Below are positions 1-7,534 of a stretch of DNA of 64,000 nucleotides, piece by piece. Source of the DNA: Pedobacter terrae (lineage in GTDB: Bacteria; Bacteroidota; Bacteroidia; Sphingobacteriales; Sphingobacteriaceae); NCBI RefSeq assembly GCF_900100705.1, contig NZ_FNCH01000001.1, positions 385,163 to 449,162 of the forward strand, read 5' to 3'. The translations under genes and the position numbers were made by a program. The notes below the pieces were generated by a model. That model searched no databases. It worked only from the letters and a program-made list of their open reading frames with translations, and was not told where the DNA came from. Position 1 is the stretch's first letter. Each line of letters begins with the position of its first letter.

Positions 1-843
1 ACTTTAACACTAACTTATTATTACCAAAATTTCACTCCTATTTTACAAACTAATAGCATAAACGGTTATATAAAGGATAGTAAAGAAATACTTAATACAC
101 TATCTTATGGCATTTATTGGGGTGGAGAAGGCACTGTTGAAAATGAAGGACTAAATCTCAAATTACTTGGAATCGGATTTATAGCACTTTTACTCTCCAT
201 ATTTATTGCTATTTATCTTTATACCAGAAAAACTGAATTTAATCTGGATTCAATTAAAAATGCATGGAGATTAGGGGGCTGGTTAGCTATACCAGGCATC
301 GGCATTACAATAAATCCACTGATTATACTGGTTGCGGCATTAAAGCAGGATATTTATACCGATAAGATCTGGCAGGGCATCCAACTAAATGCGCATTCGC
401 TTTTACTTAATATGTCGGTAATATTTACAGTTGTATTTAATGTGATGTTATTTGTTTTTAGCATTTTTATATTAGTATCTTTTTATAAGCGAAGAGATTT
501 TTTTCCAAAATATTACATTGCCTTCCTTATTTTTTCATTCTTGATTACTTTATTGGATACGATAGCAAGTATTTATATTAATAAGCTGGTAAATAACGAA
601 ATTTTGGGCACTTCAGAATTTTATTCTGTATTAAGAATTGGTATTTTTGCTGCCATTTGGATCGCCTATTTCATAAAATCGGAACGTGTTAAACAAACCT
701 TTGTATTTTCTTATCCCGATTCGGACTGGAGAGATGCAGTAATTCAGGATTTAAATGAAAATTTCAGCCATCAGAATTTAAAAAAGCAAGAAATTATTGA
801 ACAGCAAAAAACAATAGAAACAGTAGAAAATGAAAGACTTTAA
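1..843 (+). CDS. DUF2569-like membrane protein, 5' end outside window
   Basis: The reading frame is open from the first base, so the N-terminus lies outside the window; 280 residues are visible. The first 50 or so visible residues are polar and look extracytoplasmic. A membrane segment follows at about residues 55-75, then a GGWLAIPG motif near residue 92 that starts a block of three to four further hydrophobic helices. A GGW-x-G start followed by four helices is typical of the DUF2569 family, whose function is unknown. The C-terminus is a charged, Glu/Gln-rich tail. The stop overlaps the start of the next gene by 14 bases, so the two are probably translationally coupled. The family call rests on the motif and topology only. 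Confidence 0.6.
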   Translation, partial: TLTLTYYYQNFTPILQTNSINGYIKDSKEILNTLSYGIYWGGEGTVENEGLNLKLLGIGFIALLLSIFIAIYLYTRKTEFNLDSIKNAWRLGGWLAIPGIGITINPLIILVAALKQDIYTDKIWQGIQLNAHSLLLNMSVIFTVVFNVMLFVFSIFILVSFYKRRDFFPKYYIAFLIFSFLITLLDTIASIYINKLVNNEILGTSEFYSVLRIGIFAAIWIAYFIKSERVKQTFVFSYPDSDWRDAVIQDLNENFSHQNLKKQEIIEQQKTIETVENERL

Positions 844-1210
844 AAAATATATCTACATACCCGCCCCGCCCGAAGAAGTTTATTTAGCCCTTACCAAAGA
901 CATCAGCATGAAACTATGGACTGGTGCCGAAGTAGAGTTTGAAGAAGTGCCAGGAACTGAATTCTCTTTATGGGATGGTGATATTACAGGTAAAAACATC
1001 GAATTTACTTATGGCAAGCAAATTGTGCAGCAATGGTATTTTGGAGAAGAAAATGAACCTTCTATCGTGACGATCAAACTTCACGAAGATGGGAAAGGAA
1101 CTTCACTGGAATTTCGGCAAACCAATATTCCTGATGAAGACTATAAAGATTTTACAGAAGGAATCCAGGAGTATTATTTAGGCGGATTAGTTGATTTCTT
1201 TGAAGAATAA
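830..1210 (+). CDS. SRPBCC (START-like / AHSA1-type) domain protein
   Basis: This is a 126-residue single-domain protein. The N-terminal KKYIYIPAPPEEVYLALT segment (residues 4-21) is the usual first strand and helix of SRPBCC proteins. The central WTGAEVEFEEVPGTEFSLWDGDITG region and the IVQQWYFGE strand match the AHSA1 (Aha1 C-terminal-like) branch of that fold. The family binds small hydrophobic ligands or acts as a co-chaperone-like module, and no specific ligand can be inferred here. It overlaps the preceding membrane-protein gene by 14 bases and was probably co-transcribed with it. No signal peptide is visible, so it should be cytoplasmic. Confidence 0.8.
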   Translation: MKDFKKYIYIPAPPEEVYLALTKDISMKLWTGAEVEFEEVPGTEFSLWDGDITGKNIEFTYGKQIVQQWYFGEENEPSIVTIKLHEDGKGTSLEFRQTNIPDEDYKDFTEGIQEYYLGGLVDFFEE

Positions 1211-1372
1211 ATCGAAAATGAAAAATAAAGTACTTTGTTGTACATTAAACGTTTTTCTGTTCCCTGGAAATGGCATATCATGTTAATTATGCGCAAAAAA
1301 TAAGCGTTGGCTATTCATTTCAATAAAAACATATTAATGCGATCGCTGTTCTGATAATAAAAAGCAAATATT

Positions 1373-1588
1373 ATGAACAGAACATTAGGAATTATATTAA
1401 TGGTTGTAGGTATTGCCATGCTCATTTGGACTGGATTCTCTTATACTAAAAAAGAAAAAATTGTTGATGCGGGCCCTATTCAAATATCGGCAGATAAAGA
1501 AAAGTCTGTGAATTGGCCACCCTATGTTGGCGGGATCATTTTAATTGCAGGTGTTTTTGTATTCATCGCATCTGGAAAGCGAAAATAA
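1373..1588 (+). CDS. Small two-helix membrane protein
   Basis: This 71-residue protein has a hydrophobic helix at about residues 6-24 and a second at about 50-66. They are separated by a polar loop with a KKEKIVDAGPIQISADKEK stretch, and the C-terminus is short and basic. The two-helix hairpin with an xVDxGPIxI loop recurs in small uncharacterised Bacteroidota proteins. No function is known to me. It stands alone with 162 bases before it and about 225 bases after it. The start ATG follows an A-rich stretch without a clear Shine-Dalgarno sequence, as is normal in this phylum. Confidence 0.6.
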   Translation: MNRTLGIILMVVGIAMLIWTGFSYTKKEKIVDAGPIQISADKEKSVNWPPYVGGIILIAGVFVFIASGKRK

Positions 1589-1679
1589 CTCAACTGTCTT
1601 TTTTATCTCTTCATTTTCTTCCTGTCTCCTGTTGAGCAAACACCTTCAGTTTGTAATAAATCTGGTTGCCTAAATTTTA

Positions 1680-1755
1680 TTGCAACAATGTAGCGATAAA
1701 TATATATTTTATTTTGCAACATAGTTGCAATTGATTATCTTAGTACTGTTGCAAC
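1680..1755. promoter_or_regulatory. Cluster of TTGCAA boxes upstream of the lanthipeptide precursor
   Basis: Four copies of TTGCAA start at 1680, 1714, 1725 and 1749. Three are extended to TTGCAAC or GTTGCAA, and the last is the perfect palindrome GTTGCAAC (1748-1755). Related boxes lie in the divergent promoter at 9741-9778. A TACTGTTG stretch (1744-1751) is one mismatch from the Bacteroidota -7 consensus TAnnTTTG and overlaps the last box. A short CGGGG/CCCCG hairpin (1756-1776) follows in the presumed leader. I infer operator sites for a cluster regulator that is not encoded in this window. Confidence 0.5.
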
Positions 1756-1813
1756 CGGGGATAAGCCGAAACCCCGTAACCACCAGTAGGCATCATATTT
1801 AATCACTTATTTT

Positions 1814-2005
1814 ATGAAAAATCAATCAGAAAAAATCACATTGAGCTTAGAAGACCTTCAGTTAGAAAGTTTTGTAACCAGTATTGACAGTGAAGTTGCG
1901 ATGCGTTTATCGGGTGGTTTAGGTAATGTATCAGAACCTACGCACACTGAACAAACAGATGACCATCATACCCCACCGGTAAGATGCACCACGGTAATCT
2001 GCTAG
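1814..2005 (+). CDS. Lanthipeptide precursor, pinensin-like class I
   Basis: This 63-residue peptide has a leader with KITLSLEDLQLESFVTS (residues 7-23), of the type seen in pinensin-family precursors of Bacteroidota. The double glycine G34-G35 is the expected cut site for the C39 peptidase exporter encoded at 7518-9722. The predicted 28-residue core (36-63) contains Ser40, Thr43, Thr45, Thr48, Thr53, Thr59, Thr60 and only two cysteines, Cys58 and Cys63. The tail TPPVRCTTVIC suggests two small rings, Thr53-Cys58 and Thr59 or Thr60 to Cys63; the ring assignment is inference. The middle of the core is rich in His, Asp and Glu. The gene is convergent with the modification operon and ends in a strong bidirectional terminator. 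It is the only precursor visible. Confidence 0.85.
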   Translation: MKNQSEKITLSLEDLQLESFVTSIDSEVAMRLSGGLGNVSEPTHTEQTDDHHTPPVRCTTVIC

Positions 2006-2021
2006 TTAATTAATTTAATTT

Positions 2022-2043
2022 CAAGGCGCCAAATGGCGCCTTG
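2022..2043. terminator. Bidirectional terminator between precursor and LanC-like gene
   Basis: A perfect 9-bp stem, CAAGGCGCC and GGCGCCTTG, encloses an AAAT loop. It lies 17 bases after the precursor stop and one base beyond the stop of the convergent LanC-like gene, so it can serve both transcripts. The T-rich flank is modest on the plus strand. Confidence 0.8.
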
Positions 2044-2044
2044 T

Positions 2045-3940
2045 TTATTCCTCTACACATAAAAAACCACTCTTTAACAACAGGCGGATTTGCAATACAA
2101 TTTTTTGACTGATTTGTTCCTTTTCAGTAGTTGGTTTAAAATATCCGTGGGTAATTTCATCAATTAATTGGGATGTTTTCATTTTCCTGTTAACCAAAGA
2201 TTCAACGATGATGGCTGAAAAGGTTCCGATTTTAATTTCTTCAACACCACTTTCATGGCTATATAAAAGAAGCATATTACCGTTTTCATCTTCTCCGAAA
2301 TATCTTACATGATCATTTAGTTTTAAAGTCAATGCAATGAAATCGGAATCTGATTTTTGACTGGCACTTTCTGCGTTTTTCTTAAGGTGAATGTTTTGTT
2401 GCTGATAACTAAAATAACCTTTATGAAGTTTCCATAGCTTCAATAGCGCTGATTCCAACCGGAATGATTGTGCGATTGATTCATGCACTCCCGCCATCTG
2501 GCTGATTCTGACAGCTAACACATCACTAAATTCATCAATATTCTTTACTTCATACAATGCACCAATGCGGATACCTAACAGATCAAGTTTTCCAATAGTT
2601 CTTTTGAAGTATGACGAGAAAATCTTCCGTTTAATATCAACCATTGAGAATCGTCTTTCCAGATTAATTATTTTCGCAGGTTTGGGTAAAGTAGGTTTTG
2701 CGACTGAATCGGATTGATCGCCAGCTATCAGTTGTAAAAGCACATAACCTACACCGGCTTTTCCGGAGAAAAGACCATAATCATCTGGTCCACATGATAG
2801 GTACTCGTTGTAGCTGTTTGTTTTTCGATATTGTGTAATGGCTCCTTCAATCATATCACAAATATGATCAGCTATTCCCTCTCTGTCGTTATTGCACATC
2901 AAAAACGGAATCATTCCGCTGTAGCCGCTTACCAAAGTGAAATCTGGCCGGGGTTTGTTTTGAAGATCTGATAAACATTTTTCAAGTATGCAGTTACACT
3001 GCTTCGAATAAAGCTCTTTTTGAGTAAGCTTAAATGCAAGACTCCTTGATAAACCTACTCCCGCCGCTCCATGTGCCCAGGCATTTGCCCCTGCCATATC
3101 TGAAATAAAAGTTTCCAGTTGCCAGAGATGTGCGCCTGGTTTGGAAAGTTCATAATTGCCTATCCGCAAATCAAGCCAGTTATTTGCCGGGGCATGATAA
3201 TACTGCATTTCATAAGCCAATGCTTCTTCCGCCAGATACAACAAACCTGGTTCATCGAAATACATGCTCAATTGCATGAGACAATATGCAATACCTGATG
3301 CGCCATGAGAAAACCCGGTCATGCTATCGTATGCCTTTTTCGATTGATGATAATCCCATTTCAAACCCGACCCTGATACCCTTGCTTCCTGAATTAACCG
3401 GTCTAAGAGCAAATGGATCAATTGTAAAACTTCTCCATTTTGGCTGTGGTGATAAAGTAGCGTAAATACCAGTAAATTACCTGTATAGCCACTTAATAAA
3501 TCTGCTTTCAGTAATTGCGCACTAAGTTGAGTGTGGTTGGATAATGTCAAAAACAATGCATTATCCAGATATTTCTGAATTCCGGTTGCTTCGTAAATCT
3601 TTAAATTTGTATAAATTACTCCACCAAGTCCGGTGTAGAATGCAAAGAATTTGGGTTTGAGGATGGCTTCAGATTTCATCATTCTGTTCATCATTTTATC
3701 AATTAAACTGATGTGCGCTTCGCTTTGATCGAAACGATAAAGTTCAAGAAAGAATAAAGCAATGCCACAATTGCCATTAAAAATGTCATAGCTTTCCTGA
3801 AAGTCATATTCATCCGGATTAATGTAATAAGGCGTGGGCCACCAGGCTTCATCTGCGGTTTCCCTTTTATTCAAAAGCAAATCATTCTTTAATTCATGAA
3901 GATGATTGGTGAAAACTTCAATCTGAGCGGCTGTAAACAT
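2045..3940 (-). CDS. LanC-like cyclase homologue lacking zinc ligands, with C-terminal RRE-like domain
   Basis: This 631-residue protein has a LanC-type alpha/alpha toroid at residues 1 to about 410. Successive glycine repeats are visible: GNCGIA (56), GLGGVI (104), GYTGNL (151), GFSHGASG (209), AWAHGAAG (287), LVSGYSG (336) and GLFSGKAG (389). In class I LanC cyclases the W-C-x-G and C-H-G motifs carry the zinc ligands. Here they read W-A-H-G (Ala289) and V-S-G (Val337-Ser338), so all three ligands are gone, as in class III cyclase domains. The SHG histidine (212) is kept. After a linker, residues about 535-631 have the strand/winged-helix pattern of PqqD-like RiPP recognition elements. It is the last gene of the minus-strand operon, five bases after the LanB C-terminal part. 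It may still guide or catalyse ring closure. Confidence 0.8.
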   Translation of the reverse strand: MFTAAQIEVFTNHLHELKNDLLLNKRETADEAWWPTPYYINPDEYDFQESYDIFNGNCGIALFFLELYRFDQSEAHISLIDKMMNRMMKSEAILKPKFFAFYTGLGGVIYTNLKIYEATGIQKYLDNALFLTLSNHTQLSAQLLKADLLSGYTGNLLVFTLLYHHSQNGEVLQLIHLLLDRLIQEARVSGSGLKWDYHQSKKAYDSMTGFSHGASGIAYCLMQLSMYFDEPGLLYLAEEALAYEMQYYHAPANNWLDLRIGNYELSKPGAHLWQLETFISDMAGANAWAHGAAGVGLSRSLAFKLTQKELYSKQCNCILEKCLSDLQNKPRPDFTLVSGYSGMIPFLMCNNDREGIADHICDMIEGAITQYRKTNSYNEYLSCGPDDYGLFSGKAGVGYVLLQLIAGDQSDSVAKPTLPKPAKIINLERRFSMVDIKRKIFSSYFKRTIGKLDLLGIRIGALYEVKNIDEFSDVLAVRISQMAGVHESIAQSFRLESALLKLWKLHKGYFSYQQQNIHLKKNAESASQKSDSDFIALTLKLNDHVRYFGEDENGNMLLLYSHESGVEEIKIGTFSAIIVESLVNRKMKTSQLIDEITHGYFKPTTEKEQISQKIVLQIRLLLKSGFLCVEE

Positions 3941-3945
3941 AGATT

Positions 3946-4827
3946 TTAATTTGAATGGTACACTTGAAAAATATATTCGATGCAGGTTTTGATCACATAC
4001 ATCAGGTAAGCTTCTTCCTGATTGGCAATGCCCAGGCGATTATTGGTCATGTGCATCAGGCTTGAAACGATTTCCTGGAACTTAAATTCATCAAATTCTG
4101 CTGTTTTATACTGATCCATAACTTTCTGGCTGCACGTCATATACTTTGCTAAATCATCATAAAGACTGTTTGCGGCAAGTTCTTCCCAGAAAGAGGCAGC
4201 TGCCAGGCAAACTGTTTCTTTTTTGGATAAAAATGCCTGTTCAAATTGGTGAAGCCAAAAGGCTTTTTCATGATCCCCGGAAAAATCTGGCCGATAAAGT
4301 TTAGGTAACCATCCGTTTATAAAAAAATCGCATAGCCTGATGATTTTTTCAGGCTTTAATCCGGCACAGAATAACAGAACAAGATGAAGCTTTACCGCCT
4401 CTAAAGTAACCTGACTGCTATTTTTCCTAATCAGTAACCAGTTTAAAACATAGGCAGATGATGCGGCAAAATGCTGTTCTGCCCAGGTAATACTTTCCAC
4501 GTTCCCATAACGGATAATCTCCGGATCGTACTTCATGGAAAGAACTTTTTCCACCTGGAAAGAAGTGCTTTGAAATTGACAAAGATCATTGCTTAAAGAA
4601 CTGCTAATCTGCTCATGGTAAAACGAGTTGGCATGAAGTCTCAACCGAATATGACTCCCTCCTTCCCAATATCGGATAAAGAACCAGGGCGAACCTGCAA
4701 AAAAACAAAATTTCCATTTACTGATGAAGGGCGCAATGGCCTGTATTAAAAGCTCATCAGCATTTCCGGCATAATAAATATGCAGACTGAGCCAGGTATA
4801 TTTGGTTGATTTGATTGTGCTATCCAT
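3946..4827 (-). CDS. LanB C-terminal (elimination) domain protein, SpaB_C/thiopeptide-type
   Basis: This 293-residue protein corresponds to the separate C-terminal domain of class I lanthipeptide dehydratases. The start TWLSLHIYYAGNADELL and the PWFFIRYWEGGSHIRLRLH block (residues about 47-65) are the family signature; the HIRLR segment includes arginines that contact the glutamyl substrate in NisB. Its expected role is elimination of glutamate from glutamylated Ser/Thr to give dehydroamino acids. The gene overlaps the upstream LanB N-terminal gene by 8 bases, so the dehydratase is split into two proteins made in tandem. Confidence 0.85.
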   Translation of the reverse strand: MDSTIKSTKYTWLSLHIYYAGNADELLIQAIAPFISKWKFCFFAGSPWFFIRYWEGGSHIRLRLHANSFYHEQISSSLSNDLCQFQSTSFQVEKVLSMKYDPEIIRYGNVESITWAEQHFAASSAYVLNWLLIRKNSSQVTLEAVKLHLVLLFCAGLKPEKIIRLCDFFINGWLPKLYRPDFSGDHEKAFWLHQFEQAFLSKKETVCLAAASFWEELAANSLYDDLAKYMTCSQKVMDQYKTAEFDEFKFQEIVSSLMHMTNNRLGIANQEEAYLMYVIKTCIEYIFQVYHSN

Positions 4828-7534
4828 TATACCACTGAATTAAATATTCTTTAACTCCACTTTCCATAGGTACCGGAAGCACTTCTTCTATGGTAATGTT
4901 ATTTCCAGCTCTTGCCAAAAGTCGTTTAAACATCGACACAAACAGCGGCTTATCTAAAGCTAAATATTGTGGTTTATAGTCATCATGCAAGCCTTCCTTT
5001 TTGTTGATTTCGCCATCTGCAGTTTTGTTTTGGAAAGCGCGTTTTCTTAGAAATAAAAAGAAATTTGATGGTATTTTATATGATTTGAACCAGTTATGTA
5101 GGCGAATAAAATATTCAAAATCCGTCTCTGTTTGTTGCTGAACAGGAATTACGGCAGTTTTTATTCTCCATGTTTTTCTCCTGATGATTAATGTTTCTTC
5201 AAATGTGATCCTCGGAAGCAGGTAAACGTCTGGCGCTGAATCTGCAAACCTGCCTTGATCATACTGATCTATCAGCTGGATAAAAGGCTGTAATGAAATC
5301 CTTGCATCAGGATTAAAGTGCGCCAATAACTGGTATAAGTTGGAACGGTTATAAAAAGATTCCAAACTCAAATCATAACTGTAGAGTTCATGATCATTCA
5401 GCCATAGTTTAAGGGTGTTCGAATCCGAATCAAGGCAAACCCTTAAATCACCAACATTAATTTGCTGATCTGCAGGATAGATATTATTTCCAGAGGGAAG
5501 CGTCAGCTCGCGACTAAGCAAGGGAGGGTGAATGTTTGCGTTAAAGGTTGAGGCATCATTTAGTTCAGCTTTAATAACTCCTGGATTTAATGACTCATTT
5601 TGAGCGATAAAATCTTCCTGTATTTTTGAATCAAACAAAGACAGAAATCTTCCGCTTACCTTTCCCATCCCAGGTAAAAGTGAATTGATTACCCCGTAAA
5701 GCTGAACTCGTTCCCCGCACGCATAAAATTGTACAAAAGCGCCTGCCGATAAAATTTTCCCAAGATCAGATTGAACAGGTAAGTCTGCGAAAAAATCAGC
5801 GGTTAGGTTTAATGTATCATCTAAAATCGTTTGTTGCGCCAATTTGGCAAGAACAGCTGTTTTCCAGGGCATTGGATCTGCTAATGCCTGGTTATTCTGG
5901 TTTACCTGCTCCTTTTCGGGCTTTTTAATATAAAAATAGTAATCCCGGTAAAACTCGGTTATTTTTATCTTTTCATGTTCAGGATAGTGTTTAATATAAA
6001 AATCGCGCATCTTGATCCGCTCTTTTCGCATCACATCAAGCGGCAGCAGAAATTTGGCAAGCGCATTCGTTTTAGAAACAAACTCCGCTATCTCTTTTTC
6101 AGGCAATACTTCAGTTACATCTGTAAAACAATCTTCAAAAAAAATATTGCGTGCCGAAAAATAGTAAGGAATAAAGTTGTTCGTTAAAAAAGCCTCTTGG
6201 TTTTGAGATTCTTTTTCTCCGATGATTTTTTTCTCTTCAGCACTCGTATAGTAAGGTAAGTTTGCTTCTTTCTGTAATGGAAGAAAAGTGCTGTTTACTG
6301 CTCTTTCTGCCTGCTGTAAAATCACATGGCGTTCATCAGTTCCTGCTGCTGCATAGCTTTCGCGATGGACTTGCAATGTTTCGAAAAGGCTGATTAAAGA
6401 CTTTAACGAGTGGTTTTTCTCTGGTACAGATTTAAAAAATGCCCATAGTTTTACATCCCAGTTTTCCTCCATCCCTGAAAAGCCAAAGCCTGGCTCGAAC
6501 AAGCCGGTGTCGATCAATTTTATGATATAAGCTTTAATGCTTTCGTGGCTGGCATTTTCTACATGATCTGACAGATATTTTATTAATTCTGCTATAGTAA
6601 CTGACTGGTAGTTTTGATGAAAGTAATTGACAATCAACAGTTGCAAGCCATTTGCAGGCAATTGTTGAAAGGATTCAATGTTATTGAAATTAGTTAGGAA
6701 TTGTATTTTATCACGTTTAATTTCTGCTGTGATATTAATTTTCAGCAATAAATATTCATTCAATAACGGATGTTGCCTCAGTATGGATCGCAAGTATTCG
6801 AAGAGAATATTGTTGAGCTTCAGCTTACTCTGCACCTGAGGGTTTTTATTTGAATGGTTTACAGGATGAGTACTAGTGGTCATCACGCCAGTAAAAGTAA
6901 AGCTGCTAAATGGCGAAGTTTTGAAAGCCATCCGGCTGAGATACCGCAATAAGCTAAATTCCATTCGCAGTTCTTTTTGTTTAAAATTTTCCGGATCTTT
7001 TTTTACAAAACTTTTGAGTTGGGTATAAAGCACCGGGCTGGATAACATTAAGCCATTTTGCAGCGCCGGGTTTAATACCATTTGCTGAACAATTTTTTGA
7101 TGTAATGTTGATTCGTGATTAAATAGCTTCTTGTTTACCTCAAAAAAATTGTTGATCAGGGATTCATTTAACAGGTAAGCTTCAAAATATTCAGATAATG
7201 ATTTGGCATTCAAGCCTTTGATAAGCGTCGATTGTGCTGCATCTACCCGCTTGTTGTTAAATATTTTCCTTTTAAGATTGATTAACTGTTGCCTTAACTG
7301 ATCGTCGGTTTGTTCACTGATGATTGGAAATAAGGCATCACATAAAGTATTTTTTAATTCTTCCCTTCTTTTGAGGTAATCATCGTGTGTTTCTATCAGC
7401 TTTTTGCCTTGATTAAATGTAAGTTGATTGAATACATCGTGGTTAAGATTCGCATATCGAACCAAGGAATAAGGGAAAATTCTGACTGACATAAGATGGA
7501 TTATAGTTAATGGAAGATCATTGGCCGAGTTCAA
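4820..7534 (-). CDS. LanB N-terminal (glutamylation) lantibiotic dehydratase
   Basis: This 904-residue protein matches the Lant_dehydr_N family. The motif RMAFKTSPFSSFT at residues 201-213 is the recognisable family block, and the rest is the long alpha/beta region typical of LanB. LanB enzymes use glutamyl-tRNA to glutamylate Ser/Thr in the core peptide, and the partner at 3946-4827 would carry out elimination. The protein is cytoplasmic, with no signal peptide or membrane segment. It overlaps the exporter gene by 17 bases and the downstream partner by 8, which implies one tightly coupled operon. The length is at the long end for a LanB N-terminal part. Confidence 0.87.
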   Translation of the reverse strand: MNSANDLPLTIIHLMSVRIFPYSLVRYANLNHDVFNQLTFNQGKKLIETHDDYLKRREELKNTLCDALFPIISEQTDDQLRQQLINLKRKIFNNKRVDAAQSTLIKGLNAKSLSEYFEAYLLNESLINNFFEVNKKLFNHESTLHQKIVQQMVLNPALQNGLMLSSPVLYTQLKSFVKKDPENFKQKELRMEFSLLRYLSRMAFKTSPFSSFTFTGVMTTSTHPVNHSNKNPQVQSKLKLNNILFEYLRSILRQHPLLNEYLLLKINITAEIKRDKIQFLTNFNNIESFQQLPANGLQLLIVNYFHQNYQSVTIAELIKYLSDHVENASHESIKAYIIKLIDTGLFEPGFGFSGMEENWDVKLWAFFKSVPEKNHSLKSLISLFETLQVHRESYAAAGTDERHVILQQAERAVNSTFLPLQKEANLPYYTSAEEKKIIGEKESQNQEAFLTNNFIPYYFSARNIFFEDCFTDVTEVLPEKEIAEFVSKTNALAKFLLPLDVMRKERIKMRDFYIKHYPEHEKIKITEFYRDYYFYIKKPEKEQVNQNNQALADPMPWKTAVLAKLAQQTILDDTLNLTADFFADLPVQSDLGKILSAGAFVQFYACGERVQLYGVINSLLPGMGKVSGRFLSLFDSKIQEDFIAQNESLNPGVIKAELNDASTFNANIHPPLLSRELTLPSGNNIYPADQQINVGDLRVCLDSDSNTLKLWLNDHELYSYDLSLESFYNRSNLYQLLAHFNPDARISLQPFIQLIDQYDQGRFADSAPDVYLLPRITFEETLIIRRKTWRIKTAVIPVQQQTETDFEYFIRLHNWFKSYKIPSNFFLFLRKRAFQNKTADGEINKKEGLHDDYKPQYLALDKPLFVSMFKRLLARAGNNITIEEVLPVPMESGVKEYLIQWYNG

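Noticed and set aside
1814..2005. Precursor of a lasso peptide or thiopeptide instead of a lanthipeptide
   Set aside because: No lasso cyclase or YcaO/thiopeptide cyclase genes are present. LanB, a LanC-like protein and a C39 exporter fit a lanthipeptide.
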